From: JAPPHY01 sp965247535
GTDB lineage: Bacteria; Chloroflexota; Dehalococcoidia; Lucifugimonadales; UBA2985
NCBI GenBank assembly: GCA_965247535.1
Contig: OZ252018.1
Span: 930,001 to 994,000 of the forward strand
Reading direction: 5' to 3'
DNA length: 64,000 bases
Part shown: positions 1-8,747 of the stretch, one piece after another
Layout of the letters: each line of letters begins with the position of its first letter
How positions within the stretch are numbered: position 1 is the stretch's first letter
The notes under the pieces: model-generated
What the model was told of the DNA's origin: nothing
The model's input: only the letters and a program-made list of their open reading frames with translations
The model's database searches: none
Program-made: the position numbers and the translations under genes

Positions 1-1263
1 TCGGAGGACTTCGCGCTTGCGGTCGCGGAGACGGCGGCGGGCAGTGGGGTGAAGACGTTTCTCAGCGATCGCGCCGCTCCAACTCCCGTTGTCACCTACA
101 ACGTCATCGATCGAAACGCGGGGGGCGCCGTCATCATCACGGCCAGCCACAACCCTGCTCGCTGGAACGGCTTCAAGTTCAAGCCGGAGTACGCGGGCAG
201 CGCTTCGCCGGAGATCACGGACGCCATCGAGAGGCTGATCGAGGACGCATCGCGAGAGGCGAGCGCAGACGCCGTCCCGTGGGAGCAGGCGCGCTCTAGC
301 GGTACGGGCGTGGACATCGATCCTTCGCCTGCGTACGTGAAGCACGTCGGAAGCCTGGTCGACCTGGGGAGGCTGCGCAGCGCGGGTCTCAAGCTGGTGG
401 TGGACCCGATGTTTGGCGCGGGCGCGGGCTACCTTCCATCCATCCTGGGCGGCGGCGCAACCACACTGCAGGAGATGCATGGCGACCGCAATCCGCTCTT
501 TCCGGGTATTCGTCAGCCGGAGCCTGTGGCCGACAATCTCACGCGGCTGTGCGAGATGGTCACGGAGACGGGTGCCGACGCCGGCCTGGCCCTGGATGGT
601 GACGCCGACAGGTTCGGGCTGGTGGACGAGCGGGGCCGCGTGATCAACCCGTTGCAGGTGTTCGCCATGCTGGCCCTCTACATGCTGGAAACGAGGGGCG
701 ACCGCGGCCCGATCGTCAAGTCGGCCACCACCAGCCGCATGCTCTACCGCCTCGGCGAATTATTCGAGGTGCCCGTGCACGAGACGCCGGTTGGATTCAA
801 GTTCGTGGGGCCCTTGATGGAGCGTGAAGGCGCGCTCATCGGCGGCGAGGAGAGCGGCGGCTATGGCTTCCGCGGCCACATTCCCGAGCGGGACGGCATC
901 CTGAGCGCGCTGTTCATCCTGGACATGATGGTCAGGACCGGCAAACGGCCGTCGGAGCTGCTCGACCACCTGTACGATCTTGTCGGACCCCACTTCTACG
1001 ACCGCAACGACATACCCCTCTCGCCCGGGCAGCGCGAGGTTGTGGCAGTCCAGATCGGTTCAATCAGCCCCGACGCCGTGGCCGGCGTGAGGGTGGCGTC
1101 CAGCGACACCACGGACGGACGTCGCTTCGTTCTGGAGGACGGGTCGTGGGTGACCGTTCGATTGTCCGGCACGGAGCCGCTTGTCCGCATCTACGCTGAA
1201 GGGCCGAGCCCGGAGCGCGTGGAGGCGCTGCTTGCGGAGGCGCGCGGCCTGGTGGGCCTCTGA
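1..1263 (+). CDS. Phosphoglucomutase/phosphomannomutase family protein (5' partial)
   Basis: Alpha-D-phosphohexomutase that moves phosphate between C1 and C6 of glucose or mannose for sugar-nucleotide and polysaccharide synthesis. The reading frame is open from base 1, so the N-terminus lies outside the window; the GTG at 49 is an internal Val. The phosphoserine loop TASHNP is encoded near 139-156, the metal-binding loop DGDADRFG at 595-618, the sugar-binding GEESGGYGF near 845-871, and the phosphate-binding RLSGTEP near the C-terminus, so all four domains are represented. Its stop overlaps the next start by one base, which suggests translational coupling with the isomerase. Glucose versus mannose preference cannot be read from sequence. 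Confidence 0.93.
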   Translation, partial: SEDFALAVAETAAGSGVKTFLSDRAAPTPVVTYNVIDRNAGGAVIITASHNPARWNGFKFKPEYAGSASPEITDAIERLIEDASREASADAVPWEQARSSGTGVDIDPSPAYVKHVGSLVDLGRLRSAGLKLVVDPMFGAGAGYLPSILGGGATTLQEMHGDRNPLFPGIRQPEPVADNLTRLCEMVTETGADAGLALDGDADRFGLVDERGRVINPLQVFAMLALYMLETRGDRGPIVKSATTSRMLYRLGELFEVPVHETPVGFKFVGPLMEREGALIGGEESGGYGFRGHIPERDGILSALFILDMMVRTGKRPSELLDHLYDLVGPHFYDRNDIPLSPGQREVVAVQIGSISPDAVAGVRVASSDTTDGRRFVLEDGSWVTVRLSGTEPLVRIYAEGPSPERVEALLAEARGLVGL

Positions 1264-2417
1264 TGGCTGGCGACGTCAACGCCGCGCTCGACGAACCGGG
1301 CCTCTACGAGAGGCTGGATCCCTCACGCCTGAGGGACCGGATCGGGGGACTGCCGCGCCAGTGCCTCCAGGCCTGGGAGAAGGGCCTCCGGTTCAGCCTG
1401 CCTCCGGACTATCGAAATGCGCGAAACGTCATAGTTGCCGGCGTGGGCGGCTCGGCCATTGGCGGCGAGCTGATGGCAGACCTCATGTCCAAGGAGGGCT
1501 CACCTCTGGTGACGGTGTGCCGCGACTACCACCTGCCTCCATATCTCAGTCCGGACTCGCTGGTCATCGCATCCAGCAACAGCGGCAACACGGAAGAGAC
1601 CGTGGCAGCGTTTGAGGAGGCCCTGGAGAGGGGCGCAAAGGTGGTTGCGATCACGACCGGCGGTCGCCTGCTGCACCTGGCGGAGCGAGCGGGCGTGCCG
1701 GTGTTCCGCGTGGAGTACGAGGGCGAGCCCAGGACCGCCCTGGGCTACAGCTTCCTCGTACCGCTGGCCATGCTCCAGAACCTCGGCCTCAGCCCCAGTA
1801 GCGACGACGCTGTGCTGGAGGCGACCGAGGAGCTGTTCTCGCTGGGCCAAAGCCTGAGCCCTGAGACGCCCACGCACGACAATCCGGCTAAGGAACTGGC
1901 CGTGACCCTCCACGGCAAGATGATAGTCGTCTACGGCGGTGGCATGCTTTGCGGAGTCGCACGGCGCTGGAAGACCCAGTTCAACGAGAACGCCAAGGCC
2001 TGGGCGTTCGTGGAGCTTCTTCCGGAGGCGGGGCACAACGCCATTGCCGGTCTCTGGTGGCCGCGTCCAATGGGGCGAAAGGTATGCGGAGTGCTGCTCA
2101 ACTCGCTCAGTCTCCATCCTCGAATCAAGCTGCGCTACCAGGTGATCCAGGACCTGCTCGCCAGGGCGGGGGTGCAGTGTCGCACCGTGGATGGCGTGGG
2201 CCAGAGCCACCTGTCGCAGATTCTCAGTTCGGTCATGTTCGGCGACTTTACGAGTTACTACCTGGCGATGCTCAACGGCGAGGACCCGTCCCCGGTTCCG
2301 CCGCTGGACTACCTCAAGAACGTGCTGCGACGGTCAGCTGTTGACGACGACGAGGCGTGGTCGACGCATGGGCCAGAGGCCGCGCCACCGGCTCGGAAGG
2401 AGAAGAGCGATGTTTGA
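1263..2417 (+). CDS. Bifunctional phosphoglucose/phosphomannose isomerase (SIS domain)
   Basis: Isomerase of 384 residues that interconverts fructose 6-phosphate with glucose 6-phosphate and mannose 6-phosphate. It has two SIS folds: the N-terminal one shows VGGSAIGG and the phosphosugar-binding run SSNSGNTEET; the C-terminal part carries the LPEAGHNAI segment typical of the short bifunctional PGI/PMI family. The substrates match the mutase just upstream (overlap TGATG), so the pair forms a hexose-phosphate supply unit. The 3' end overlaps ffh by 8 bases. The family assignment is firm; the relative PGI and PMI activities are inferred from family knowledge. Confidence 0.9.
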   Translation: MAGDVNAALDEPGLYERLDPSRLRDRIGGLPRQCLQAWEKGLRFSLPPDYRNARNVIVAGVGGSAIGGELMADLMSKEGSPLVTVCRDYHLPPYLSPDSLVIASSNSGNTEETVAAFEEALERGAKVVAITTGGRLLHLAERAGVPVFRVEYEGEPRTALGYSFLVPLAMLQNLGLSPSSDDAVLEATEELFSLGQSLSPETPTHDNPAKELAVTLHGKMIVVYGGGMLCGVARRWKTQFNENAKAWAFVELLPEAGHNAIAGLWWPRPMGRKVCGVLLNSLSLHPRIKLRYQVIQDLLARAGVQCRTVDGVGQSHLSQILSSVMFGDFTSYYLAMLNGEDPSPVPPLDYLKNVLRRSAVDDDEAWSTHGPEAAPPARKEKSDV

Positions 2418-3738
2418 CGCCTTGTCCGAGAAGCTGAATGCCGTCTTTGGCCGTCTCACCGGGAAGGGCCGCCTGACAGAGCGGGACGTGGACGAAGGCC
2501 TCCGAGAGGTGCGCCTGGCCATGCTTGAAGCCGACGTGAACTTTCGAGTGGCGCGCGACTTCGTGCAGAAGGTCAGGGAGCGGGCTGTGGGCAGCGAGGT
2601 GCTTGAGCACCTGAGCCCGGGCCAGCAGATAGTCAAGATAGTCAACGAGGAGCTTGTCGGTATTCTGGGCGGCGAGTCCTCACGCCTGAACGGCTCCGAC
2701 CGGCCGCCGGCAGTCCTGATGCTGGTCGGCCTGCAGGGGTCCGGCAAGACGACAACCGCGGCCAAGCTGGCCCTCCACCTCAAGCGCGGAGGTCACAAAG
2801 TGCTGCTGGTGGCGGGCGACATGCGCCGGCCGGCCGCCGTGGAACAGCTGGAGACGCTCGGCAAACAGCTGGACGTTGCGGTGCACAGCGTAGCCGGAGC
2901 CACTGCTCTACAGGCGTGCCGCAGCGGCCTGCAGAAGGCAGCCGACACGGGCGCCACGTGGGTGATCCTTGACACCGGCGGCCGCCTCCACGTCGACGAC
3001 GAGATGATGGAGGAGCTGGAGGAGATCAAGGAGGTCGTTTCCCCCCACGAAACGCTGATGGTAGTGGACGCCATGACGGGGCAGGATGCGGTGAACTCCG
3101 CGCAGTCGTTTCACGCTCGCATTCAGCTAACCGGGCTGATAATGACCAAGCTGGACGGCGACGCAAGGGGAGGAGCGGCGCTGTCCATCACTCAGGTGAC
3201 GGGGCTGCCAATCAAATTCATCGGCACCGGCGAGAGGACGGGTGCGCTGGAGGCGTTCCACCCTGACCGGATGGCGTCGCGCATCCTCGGCATGGGCGAC
3301 GTGTTGACTCTGGTGGAGCGAGCTCAGGAGTCCATCGACGTGGAGCGGGCCAAGGAGCTGGAGCGCAAGCTGAGGCGGGCAACCTTCAACCTGGACGACT
3401 TTCTCGAGCAGCTGCAGCAGGTAAACCGCATGGGGCCAATCAGCCAGGTGCTGGAGATGATCCCGGGCTTCTCGTCCCTTTCGAAACGGATGTCACCGGA
3501 GGAGCTGGACGGCAAGCACTTGAAGACCTTGGAAGCGATCGTTTACTCCATGACGCCCAGGGAGCGGCGCAGTCCTGAGATACTCAACGGCAGTCGTCGC
3601 AGGCGGATTGCGAAGGGCAGCGGTACATCGCCTCAGCAGGTGAACCAGCTGCTGAACCAGTTCCGGCAGATGCAGAAGGTGATGAAGCAGGTGTCGTCGG
3701 GCAGGGTGCCCCGGAACATGAGGGGCCTGCTCGGCTAG
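2410..3738 (+). CDS. ffh: Signal recognition particle GTPase Ffh
   Basis: SRP54-type GTPase of 442 residues that binds 4.5S RNA and signal peptides and delivers ribosomes to FtsY at the membrane. The N domain begins MFDALSEKLNAVF. The G domain has the P-loop GLQGSGKTTTAAKLA, the DMRRPAA segment, the G3 motif and TKLDGDARGG. The Met-rich M domain includes MIPGFSS and ends with PRNMRGLLG. The start at 2410 gives the canonical N-terminus and overlaps the isomerase stop. One oddity: the nearly universal DTAGR of G3 reads DTGGR here (bases 2968-2982); Asp and the Gly of DxxG are kept. No SRP RNA gene was seen nearby. Confidence 0.97.
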   Translation: MFDALSEKLNAVFGRLTGKGRLTERDVDEGLREVRLAMLEADVNFRVARDFVQKVRERAVGSEVLEHLSPGQQIVKIVNEELVGILGGESSRLNGSDRPPAVLMLVGLQGSGKTTTAAKLALHLKRGGHKVLLVAGDMRRPAAVEQLETLGKQLDVAVHSVAGATALQACRSGLQKAADTGATWVILDTGGRLHVDDEMMEELEEIKEVVSPHETLMVVDAMTGQDAVNSAQSFHARIQLTGLIMTKLDGDARGGAALSITQVTGLPIKFIGTGERTGALEAFHPDRMASRILGMGDVLTLVERAQESIDVERAKELERKLRRATFNLDDFLEQLQQVNRMGPISQVLEMIPGFSSLSKRMSPEELDGKHLKTLEAIVYSMTPRERRSPEILNGSRRRRIAKGSGTSPQQVNQLLNQFRQMQKVMKQVSSGRVPRNMRGLLG

Positions 3739-3750
3739 GCTGCGCGTCGA

Positions 3751-4578
3751 TCAGTTGCGCAGCAGCAGGCCCGGCTGGCACCTGCGGCAGAAGTTGGTGA
3801 GCCTGCGGTTGGCGCCTATGGTGGTGACAGGGCCGCCGCATCGAGGGCAGGCGCCACCGCTCCGTCCGTGCACCGCAAGGAAGTCCCTTACTTTCATGTG
3901 TGTCTCGTCGCCTATGCGCTCGCGCAGCATGGCTATGGCGTGGTTCAGCACGGCGGGGATGGCCTCGTGCAGGTGCGCCGTATCGCTGTCCGACAGGGCG
4001 GAACGCTTCTTGAACGGGAAGATGCCTGCGGAGAACAGCGTTTCGTCGGCGTAGGCGTTGCCGATGCCAGCGAGGAACCGACCCCGCGTGAGCACCCCCT
4101 TGATCTCGCCCTGGAAGCGGCGCAGGCGCTCACGGAACTCCGTCAGGTCCGGGTACTCGTAGAGCACGTCCGGGCCCTGCTCGGCGAGGCGTGGGACCTC
4201 CTCAATGCGCGACGCGTTCACATAGTAGGCCATGCCCATTTGCGTGTCGTCCAGATAGCGCAGCTGGCTGCCGTCCGCGAGGTCAAGCAGGAAGGAGGTG
4301 CGCTTCGCGACGCGGGTTGATGGCGCGCACAGCTGAAATGCGCCGGTGAGCATGGGGTTGATCACCAGGGCCCGGTCGCCGGACAGGTCGGCGATGAGAA
4401 ACTTGCCCCTGCGCGTGAAGCACTCGACGGAACGCGACGTCACGTCGCTCACGAAGTCTTCAGTGGCAAGGACTCGAAGCTCCAGGGGCTTGAGGACGCG
4501 GGCGTTTGTGACCGCCAGGCCGCGGACGCGGCGGTTGAGCACGTCCTTGATGACCTCCAGGTCCGGGGCTTCAGGCAT
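3751..4578 (-). CDS. Fpg/Nei family DNA glycosylase (formamidopyrimidine-DNA glycosylase type)
   Basis: Base-excision repair glycosylase/AP lyase of 275 residues. The mature N-terminus would be Pro-Glu (MPEAPDLEV), providing the nucleophilic Pro and catalytic Glu of the family. A conserved Lys sits in RRGKFL, the helix-two-turn-helix shows FLAGIGNAYADE, and a C-terminal zinc finger has CPRCGG and CRRCQ. The start MPEAPD differs from the common MPELPE, and the lesion-recognition loops look atypical, so Fpg versus an Nei-like enzyme is uncertain. It converges on ffh with a 12-base gap and has no clear operon partner. Confidence 0.85.
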   Translation of the reverse strand: MPEAPDLEVIKDVLNRRVRGLAVTNARVLKPLELRVLATEDFVSDVTSRSVECFTRRGKFLIADLSGDRALVINPMLTGAFQLCAPSTRVAKRTSFLLDLADGSQLRYLDDTQMGMAYYVNASRIEEVPRLAEQGPDVLYEYPDLTEFRERLRRFQGEIKGVLTRGRFLAGIGNAYADETLFSAGIFPFKKRSALSDSDTAHLHEAIPAVLNHAIAMLRERIGDETHMKVRDFLAVHGRSGGACPRCGGPVTTIGANRRLTNFCRRCQPGLLLRN

Positions 4579-4674
4579 AGGTCAAATCACGATGAGAAGG
4601 GCTTGCGCTTCGCTTTGATGCCGGCCGTCCGGCGCGGGAATGCCTGCGGGAAATCGGTAGTGGACTCGGACGCG

Positions 4675-5574
4675 TCAGTTCTGGCTGAACTGATCTCCGA
4701 GCTGCTCCAGGAAGTCCTGGACTTCCGGCGAAAGCTCTGACATCTGTTCCGTGCGGCCCTCACGCAGCTGACTGACACGCTCATCGTACTGACGCTCCAG
4801 CTGCTGCACCAGGCTGCGGACCTCCGGGTTGCGTTCCATGGCTGACTTGAGCTCCTCCTGCTGCTGACCAGCCCGCAGTTTCACCCGGTCCAGGTCCATG
4901 TCAAGGTCGTAGAGGTCGCAGAGCAGCTCCAAGATTCGCAGCCGGCCTACGTGGTCGACGTCCATCTGTGCGTACTGGGGCAGGTGCGCGATCAGCCCCA
5001 TGGTCTCCGCTCCTATATTCAGGACCTCCTGCGACACCAGGGAGGCGATGCTGGTTGGCCCTTCGTAGCTGCTGGAGTGGACTCCAAGGCTCCGGACTCG
5101 GCTAAGCGTGTCCTCGCCGGAGGCTGCGCCGGTGACCATGATGGGCTTGGTGTGCGGCACAAGGTCGTACATCGAGCCCACCAGGCAGTAACGCCTGACG
5201 TCGAGCTGCTTGAGCAGGTTGGCAACGGAGTGAACGAACCCCTCGCCGTTGAGGTGCGGCTCCAGAAGGTGGAGGAAGATGAAATCGTGGTCTCCGTCGC
5301 CGCGTGCGTATCGAACGTTGACCGTGGGCACCGTGACCTGCCGCTGGCCGTCGACGGTATGAATCGTTGGGCGGTATCGGGTGAAGTCGAAGAAGACGCC
5401 GGGTCTCGCGAGCTTGGCAAGGTCTCTGGCCTGGAAGTGGCGCTCCAGGCTGCGAAAGGTGAGGCGGCCCACGCTTCCTACGTCGACCCAGGGACGGAGA
5501 GTGGCTAGCGCGTGGGGCTCTCTCAGCTCCGGTAGGGGTCCTTCCAGCTCGAATGCACCGAGTCTCATGGCCAT
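4675..5574 (-). CDS. PAC2 family protein
   Basis: Protein of 299 residues matching the PAC2 family (proteasome-assembly-chaperone-like, ATP-grasp neighbour family in bacteria). The N-terminal alpha/beta PAC2 domain covers about residues 15-220, with the family-type stretch VTGAASGEDTLSRVRSLGV and a PTSIASL loop. The C-terminal 70 residues are highly charged, Glu/Gln/Arg-rich and predicted coiled coil. There are two in-frame Met codons at the start (5574 and 5568). The bacterial role is not established; no proteasome genes are in the window. No membrane segment or signal peptide. Confidence 0.75.
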   Translation of the reverse strand: MAMRLGAFELEGPLPELREPHALATLRPWVDVGSVGRLTFRSLERHFQARDLAKLARPGVFFDFTRYRPTIHTVDGQRQVTVPTVNVRYARGDGDHDFIFLHLLEPHLNGEGFVHSVANLLKQLDVRRYCLVGSMYDLVPHTKPIMVTGAASGEDTLSRVRSLGVHSSSYEGPTSIASLVSQEVLNIGAETMGLIAHLPQYAQMDVDHVGRLRILELLCDLYDLDMDLDRVKLRAGQQQEELKSAMERNPEVRSLVQQLERQYDERVSQLREGRTEQMSELSPEVQDFLEQLGDQFSQN

Positions 5575-5610
5575 ATGTTACCACACAAGAGGATGGGGGC
5601 GGGTTGAAGC

Positions 5611-5639
5611 CGCCCTCCTCCAGAAACCGGAGGAGGGCG
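5611..5639 (-). terminator. Hairpin 3' of sodN, likely terminator
   Basis: A perfect 11-bp stem (CGCCCTCCTCC and its complement) with a 7-base loop lies 20 bases past the sodN stop and before the PAC2 start. It lacks a clear U-tract, so termination is inferred from position and stability. Confidence 0.55.
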
Positions 5640-5659
5640 GGCGCACGTGTCAGTGGGGC

Positions 5660-6136
5660 CTAGGTGCCGTAGCGGGCGGCGGCGTTAGGGTCGCTGTACT
5701 CGACGCCCTTGGTGGCCCAGAAGGCGGTGGCGATATTGTCCACCGCGGCCACCAGCTCTTCGCAGGCGGCCATATCCACCGTCTGGCGGCAGCGACCGGC
5801 CAGCTTCAGCGCAGAGTTGAAAGAGCCGTGCAGATCAAACCCTTCCGGCAGGTTGGGCCAGCCGTAGTCGGCCCAGAGGATACGAAGCTCGTGCTTGCAG
5901 AGCTCGGCGTGATCATCCTTGACCTTTATGTAGCGGGCCATGGAGTTGGCGAAGGCTGCGTGGTCGTCGCCCTCCTGCAGCGCCTGCATCCGCAAGACCA
6001 TCTTCTGGACGGTCTGAGCCGCTATCTTGGCCGCGATGGGATCGTAGATGCCGCAGGGGATGTCGCAGTGGGCGTAGGCCTTCTCGGATGGCAACGCTCT
6101 CACCATTGCGCTCACGGCTCGTCTGAACACAGACAT
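5660..6136 (-). CDS. sodN: Nickel superoxide dismutase precursor
   Basis: Ni-type SOD that disproportionates superoxide. The diagnostic nickel hook HCDIPCGIYDP starts at residue 23; after removal of a 22-residue propeptide, His1, Cys2 and Cys6 would form the Ni site. The start at 6136 has a perfect AGGAGGT Shine-Dalgarno 6 bases upstream, giving 158 residues, as expected for a precursor. The rest is the four-helix-bundle sequence typical of the family. The maturation protease gene sodX lies 1 kb away on the other strand, which supports function. Known NiSODs act in the cytoplasm and are often nickel-regulated; no Nur box was recognised. Confidence 0.95.
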   Translation of the reverse strand: MSVFRRAVSAMVRALPSEKAYAHCDIPCGIYDPIAAKIAAQTVQKMVLRMQALQEGDDHAAFANSMARYIKVKDDHAELCKHELRILWADYGWPNLPEGFDLHGSFNSALKLAGRCRQTVDMAACEELVAAVDNIATAFWATKGVEYSDPNAAARYGT

Positions 6137-6174
6137 GGAAGTACCTCCTGACAAGTGTGGTGGTTCGCCGCTAT

Positions 6175-6203
6175 AGTCTAAAGCAATTGGGACGCGCTGC
6201 CAA
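6175..6203 (-). promoter_or_regulatory. Candidate sigma-70 promoter for sodN
   Basis: On the minus strand TTGGCA is followed after 17 bases by TAGACT, 39 bases before the sodN start. Spacing is ideal and both hexamers are near consensus. Confidence 0.5.
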
Positions 6204-6287
6204 GGGGTGCGGGACTCTCTGCAGAATCGGCTCGCAGGGTGTAGAATGGCACCGGGCGGCTACCACGCCCTACGTGGAGGTTCAAGA

Positions 6288-7082
6288 ATGGGAACAGCGC
6301 GACGATTCCTGCTGGGGCTGCCTCTCGCAGTCCTGCTGGTGCTGGCGGTCGCCTGCGACACGGGCGACGCCGACACAACCAACGCGGAGGCGCTCGCGCA
6401 GCTCGGAGGAGGACCGCAGGGCATCCAGGTCACCGGCAACGGCACGGTTGCGATCGTACCGGACGTGGCTCTGCTGACGCTGGGAGTGGAGACAATGGCG
6501 GACAGCGTCGCCGAGGCTAGGGGAGAGGCGGCCGCCGCTCTGACCGCCATCGTCGATGCGCTTCGGGCCAAGGGCATAGAGGAACGCGACATTCAGACCA
6601 GCTATCTCAACATTTCTCCGGAATACAGCTACCAGGAGATAGTTCGGGAGGGCGCCCGCTTCAGTGAGCGGGTCCTGTTGGGCTATCGCGTGAACAACAA
6701 CCTGGTGGTGAAGGTGCGAGATCTGGACGCCGTGGGCGAAATTGTAGATGAGGCGGCGCAAGCGGGGGGCGATGCCACCCGCGTGGACCACTTGCGGTTC
6801 AGCGCGGAGGATACCTCGGAGGCACGGCGCGAGGCGAGAGAAATGGCCGTCATGGACGCGATCGAGAAGGCAGACCAGATTGCCTCCCACGCCGGCGAGA
6901 CCAGGGGCCAACTGCTCAACGCTTCCGAGAACTTCGACAGTGGGCCGGAACCCTTTGGCCTGGCCAGGGTCTACGCCTACGACTCGTTTGCGATGATGGA
7001 GGAAGCTTCCACCCCGGTGAGCACCGGAGAACTGGAGATCAGGGTCAGCGTATACGCGGTCTTCGCGATCGAGGGCCGGTAG
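6288..7082 (+). CDS. SIMPL domain (DUF541) lipoprotein
   Basis: Exported protein of 264 residues. The start at 6288 has GGAGG 7 bases upstream and opens a signal peptide ending in the lipobox LAVAC, so the protein should be lipid-anchored outside the membrane. The mature part is a SIMPL/DUF541 domain: GIQVTGNGTVAIVPDVALLT at its start, then alternating basic-amphipathic strands and helices and a C-terminal TPVSTGELEIRVSV. Family members (e.g. BP26, YggE) are linked to oxidative-stress resistance or oligomeric channel-like assemblies, but their function is unsettled. It is divergent from sodN and first in a run with sodX, DCC and glycosyltransferase genes. Confidence 0.85.
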   Translation: MGTARRFLLGLPLAVLLVLAVACDTGDADTTNAEALAQLGGGPQGIQVTGNGTVAIVPDVALLTLGVETMADSVAEARGEAAAALTAIVDALRAKGIEERDIQTSYLNISPEYSYQEIVREGARFSERVLLGYRVNNNLVVKVRDLDAVGEIVDEAAQAGGDATRVDHLRFSAEDTSEARREAREMAVMDAIEKADQIASHAGETRGQLLNASENFDSGPEPFGLARVYAYDSFAMMEEASTPVSTGELEIRVSVYAVFAIEGR

Positions 7083-7100
7083 GTACGGAGCGAGGTCGAC

Positions 7101-7583
7101 TTGCTGGCGGCGATGCGCATCCTGCACAAGGCGGCGGCTGTGTTGGCCTCGCGGAGGGTGGAAGTTGTCGGCATGAGCATGTATCCCACGCTCGCGCCTG
7201 GAGAGTACGTGCTCTGTGATCGCTTCGCCTACCGGAGTGGCCCGCCGCGGCGGGGTGACGTGGTGCTGGCTCGCGGCCTCACCGATGTAGGCAACACGGT
7301 GGTCAAGCGCGTTGTGGCGGTGCCGGGAGACAGGGTTGAGGTCGATAATGGGGCGCTACTGGTGAACGGCATGACCGCGCGTGAGTCCGCCTTTTCGGAG
7401 GCGTGCGGCTCGTGGGCATTGGGTGAAGACGAGTGGTTCCTCCTTGGCGATGCCATGGACGTAAGCACGGACAGCCGCGCCTTCGGCCCTGTACCGAGGC
7501 GCGCGATCGAGGCGCGGGCGTGGCTGGTGTGCTGGCCCGTGGCGCGGTGGCGCAGGATATGCGGCGAGGTTTGCGATGAGTAG
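7101..7583 (+). CDS. sodX: Nickel-type superoxide dismutase maturation protease (S26 family)
   Basis: Signal-peptidase-like serine protease of about 160 residues. It has the Ser motif GMSMYPTL (Ser26) and the Lys motif VVKRVVAVPGD (Lys69) of the Ser-Lys dyad, followed by the GDNxxxS-like FLLGDAMDVSTDSRAFGPV. It lacks a long membrane anchor, as is usual for SodX, which removes the NiSOD propeptide to expose the nickel-binding His. Genetic linkage to sodN fits. The start is TTG at 7101, or ATG at 7113. The end overlaps the next gene by 8 bases. Confidence 0.88.
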   Translation: MLAAMRILHKAAAVLASRRVEVVGMSMYPTLAPGEYVLCDRFAYRSGPPRRGDVVLARGLTDVGNTVVKRVVAVPGDRVEVDNGALLVNGMTARESAFSEACGSWALGEDEWFLLGDAMDVSTDSRAFGPVPRRAIEARAWLVCWPVARWRRICGEVCDE

Positions 7584-7959
7584 TCGGGCGACGCGCTGGG
7601 TGGTCTACTACGACGGCGAGTGCGCCATGTGCGAGACCGCGAGGCGCTGGCTGTCCAAGCTGGACTTGACGCGCAGCGTAGATTGGACTGCGTACCAGTC
7701 TCTGCGGCAACCCCCTAGAGGCCTTTCGTGGCCGGACCTGGAGAGCGCGGTGTGGCTGGACACCGGCAGCGAACAACCTGTCCGCGGCTTCTATGCGTTC
7801 CGCATGCTGGCCCTCAGGCTGCCGCCGCTCACGGCCCTTGCGCCGGCGCTGTGGCTGCCAGGCATGGGTCGCGTGGGCGAGTGGGCGTATGGCTGGGTGG
7901 CGCGAAACCACTGCCGTCTTTCGAGCTGTCTCGTTCGGAATGGGGGACGGCGCGCATGA
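7576..7959 (+). CDS. DCC family thiol-disulfide oxidoreductase-like protein (DUF393)
   Basis: Protein of 127 residues with the N-terminal YYDGECAMC motif of the DCC (DUF393, YuxK-like) family, in which DxxCxxC resembles a thioredoxin active site. The domain runs to a Gly-Arg/Trp-rich C-terminus (GEWAYGWVARNH). It probably acts as a small thiol redox protein; substrates are unknown. It overlaps sodX upstream and the glycosyltransferase downstream (ATGA), implying one transcript. No signal peptide. Confidence 0.82.
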   Translation: MSSRATRWVVYYDGECAMCETARRWLSKLDLTRSVDWTAYQSLRQPPRGLSWPDLESAVWLDTGSEQPVRGFYAFRMLALRLPPLTALAPALWLPGMGRVGEWAYGWVARNHCRLSSCLVRNGGRRA

Positions 7960-8672
7960 CTACCGGCGGGCGGGACGTTTCGATTGTGGTTCCCACCTAC
8001 AACGAGCGGGACAACGTGGAGGCCCTGTGCCGCGGCCTCAGGGAGGCGCTGGAGCCGTCGTGGAACTACGAGATCATATTCGTGGACGACAACAGCCCGG
8101 ACGGCACCTACGACGTGGTGCTCCGTCTTGGGGAGGAGGACCCGCGGGTGCGACTGATTCGACGGCCAGGCAAGCTGGGGCTGGGCAGCGCGGTGTCGGA
8201 TGGGTTCGCGCAGGCCGTCGGTGACTACTGGGTGATGATGGACGCCGACCTTTCGCACAGACCGGAGGACCTGCCGGGCCTGCTGGCACACCTCGCGGAC
8301 GCGGACATTGTGGTGGGATCGAGGTATATTCCGGGCGGTGGCGTTGTCAACTGGCCTCTGTGGCGCAGGGTGGTCAGCCGAGGCGCTTCGGCGATGGGAC
8401 GGCTGATAGTGGGGCTGCACGTGCGTGACCTGACCTCGGGCTTCGGCGCATTCCGTCGTGACCACATGGAGCAGCTGCTGCCCACGCTCAGCCCAAAGGG
8501 TTTCAAGCTGCTTCTGGAGATCATCGCCAAGAGCCGCGGGGCGAGGGTCAAGGAGACGCCGATCACGTTTGTGGACCGGCGGTACGGTAGGTCCAAGGCG
8601 TCGGCAGGTGAGGCGCTGCTGTTTCTGCGCCTGTGCTTCCAGCTGCGGGGCGGAAAGCAGGGCGGAGCGTAG
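7956..8672 (+). CDS. Polyprenol-phosphate mannosyltransferase-like GT2 enzyme
   Basis: Family 2 glycosyltransferase of 238 residues, similar to dolichol/polyprenol monophosphomannose synthases. Motifs in order: IVVPTYNERDNVE at the nucleotide-binding N-terminus, FVDDNSPDGT, the metal-binding MDADLSHRPED, the acceptor loop GSRYIPGGG and a C-terminal FVDRRYGRSKAS. It ends without the C-terminal membrane segments of some relatives. It starts at an ATG overlapping the DCC stop. It would make a lipid-linked hexose donor at the membrane; mannose as the sugar is inferred from the family. Confidence 0.88.
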   Translation: MTTGGRDVSIVVPTYNERDNVEALCRGLREALEPSWNYEIIFVDDNSPDGTYDVVLRLGEEDPRVRLIRRPGKLGLGSAVSDGFAQAVGDYWVMMDADLSHRPEDLPGLLAHLADADIVVGSRYIPGGGVVNWPLWRRVVSRGASAMGRLIVGLHVRDLTSGFGAFRRDHMEQLLPTLSPKGFKLLLEIIAKSRGARVKETPITFVDRRYGRSKASAGEALLFLRLCFQLRGGKQGGA

Positions 8673-8747
8673 GCGGACGCCGCTTCGTGTCCCCCGGACC
8701 GCCGTGGTCCAGTGCTTTGGTTCTTGGGCCGAGGCCAGCCCGCGAAA

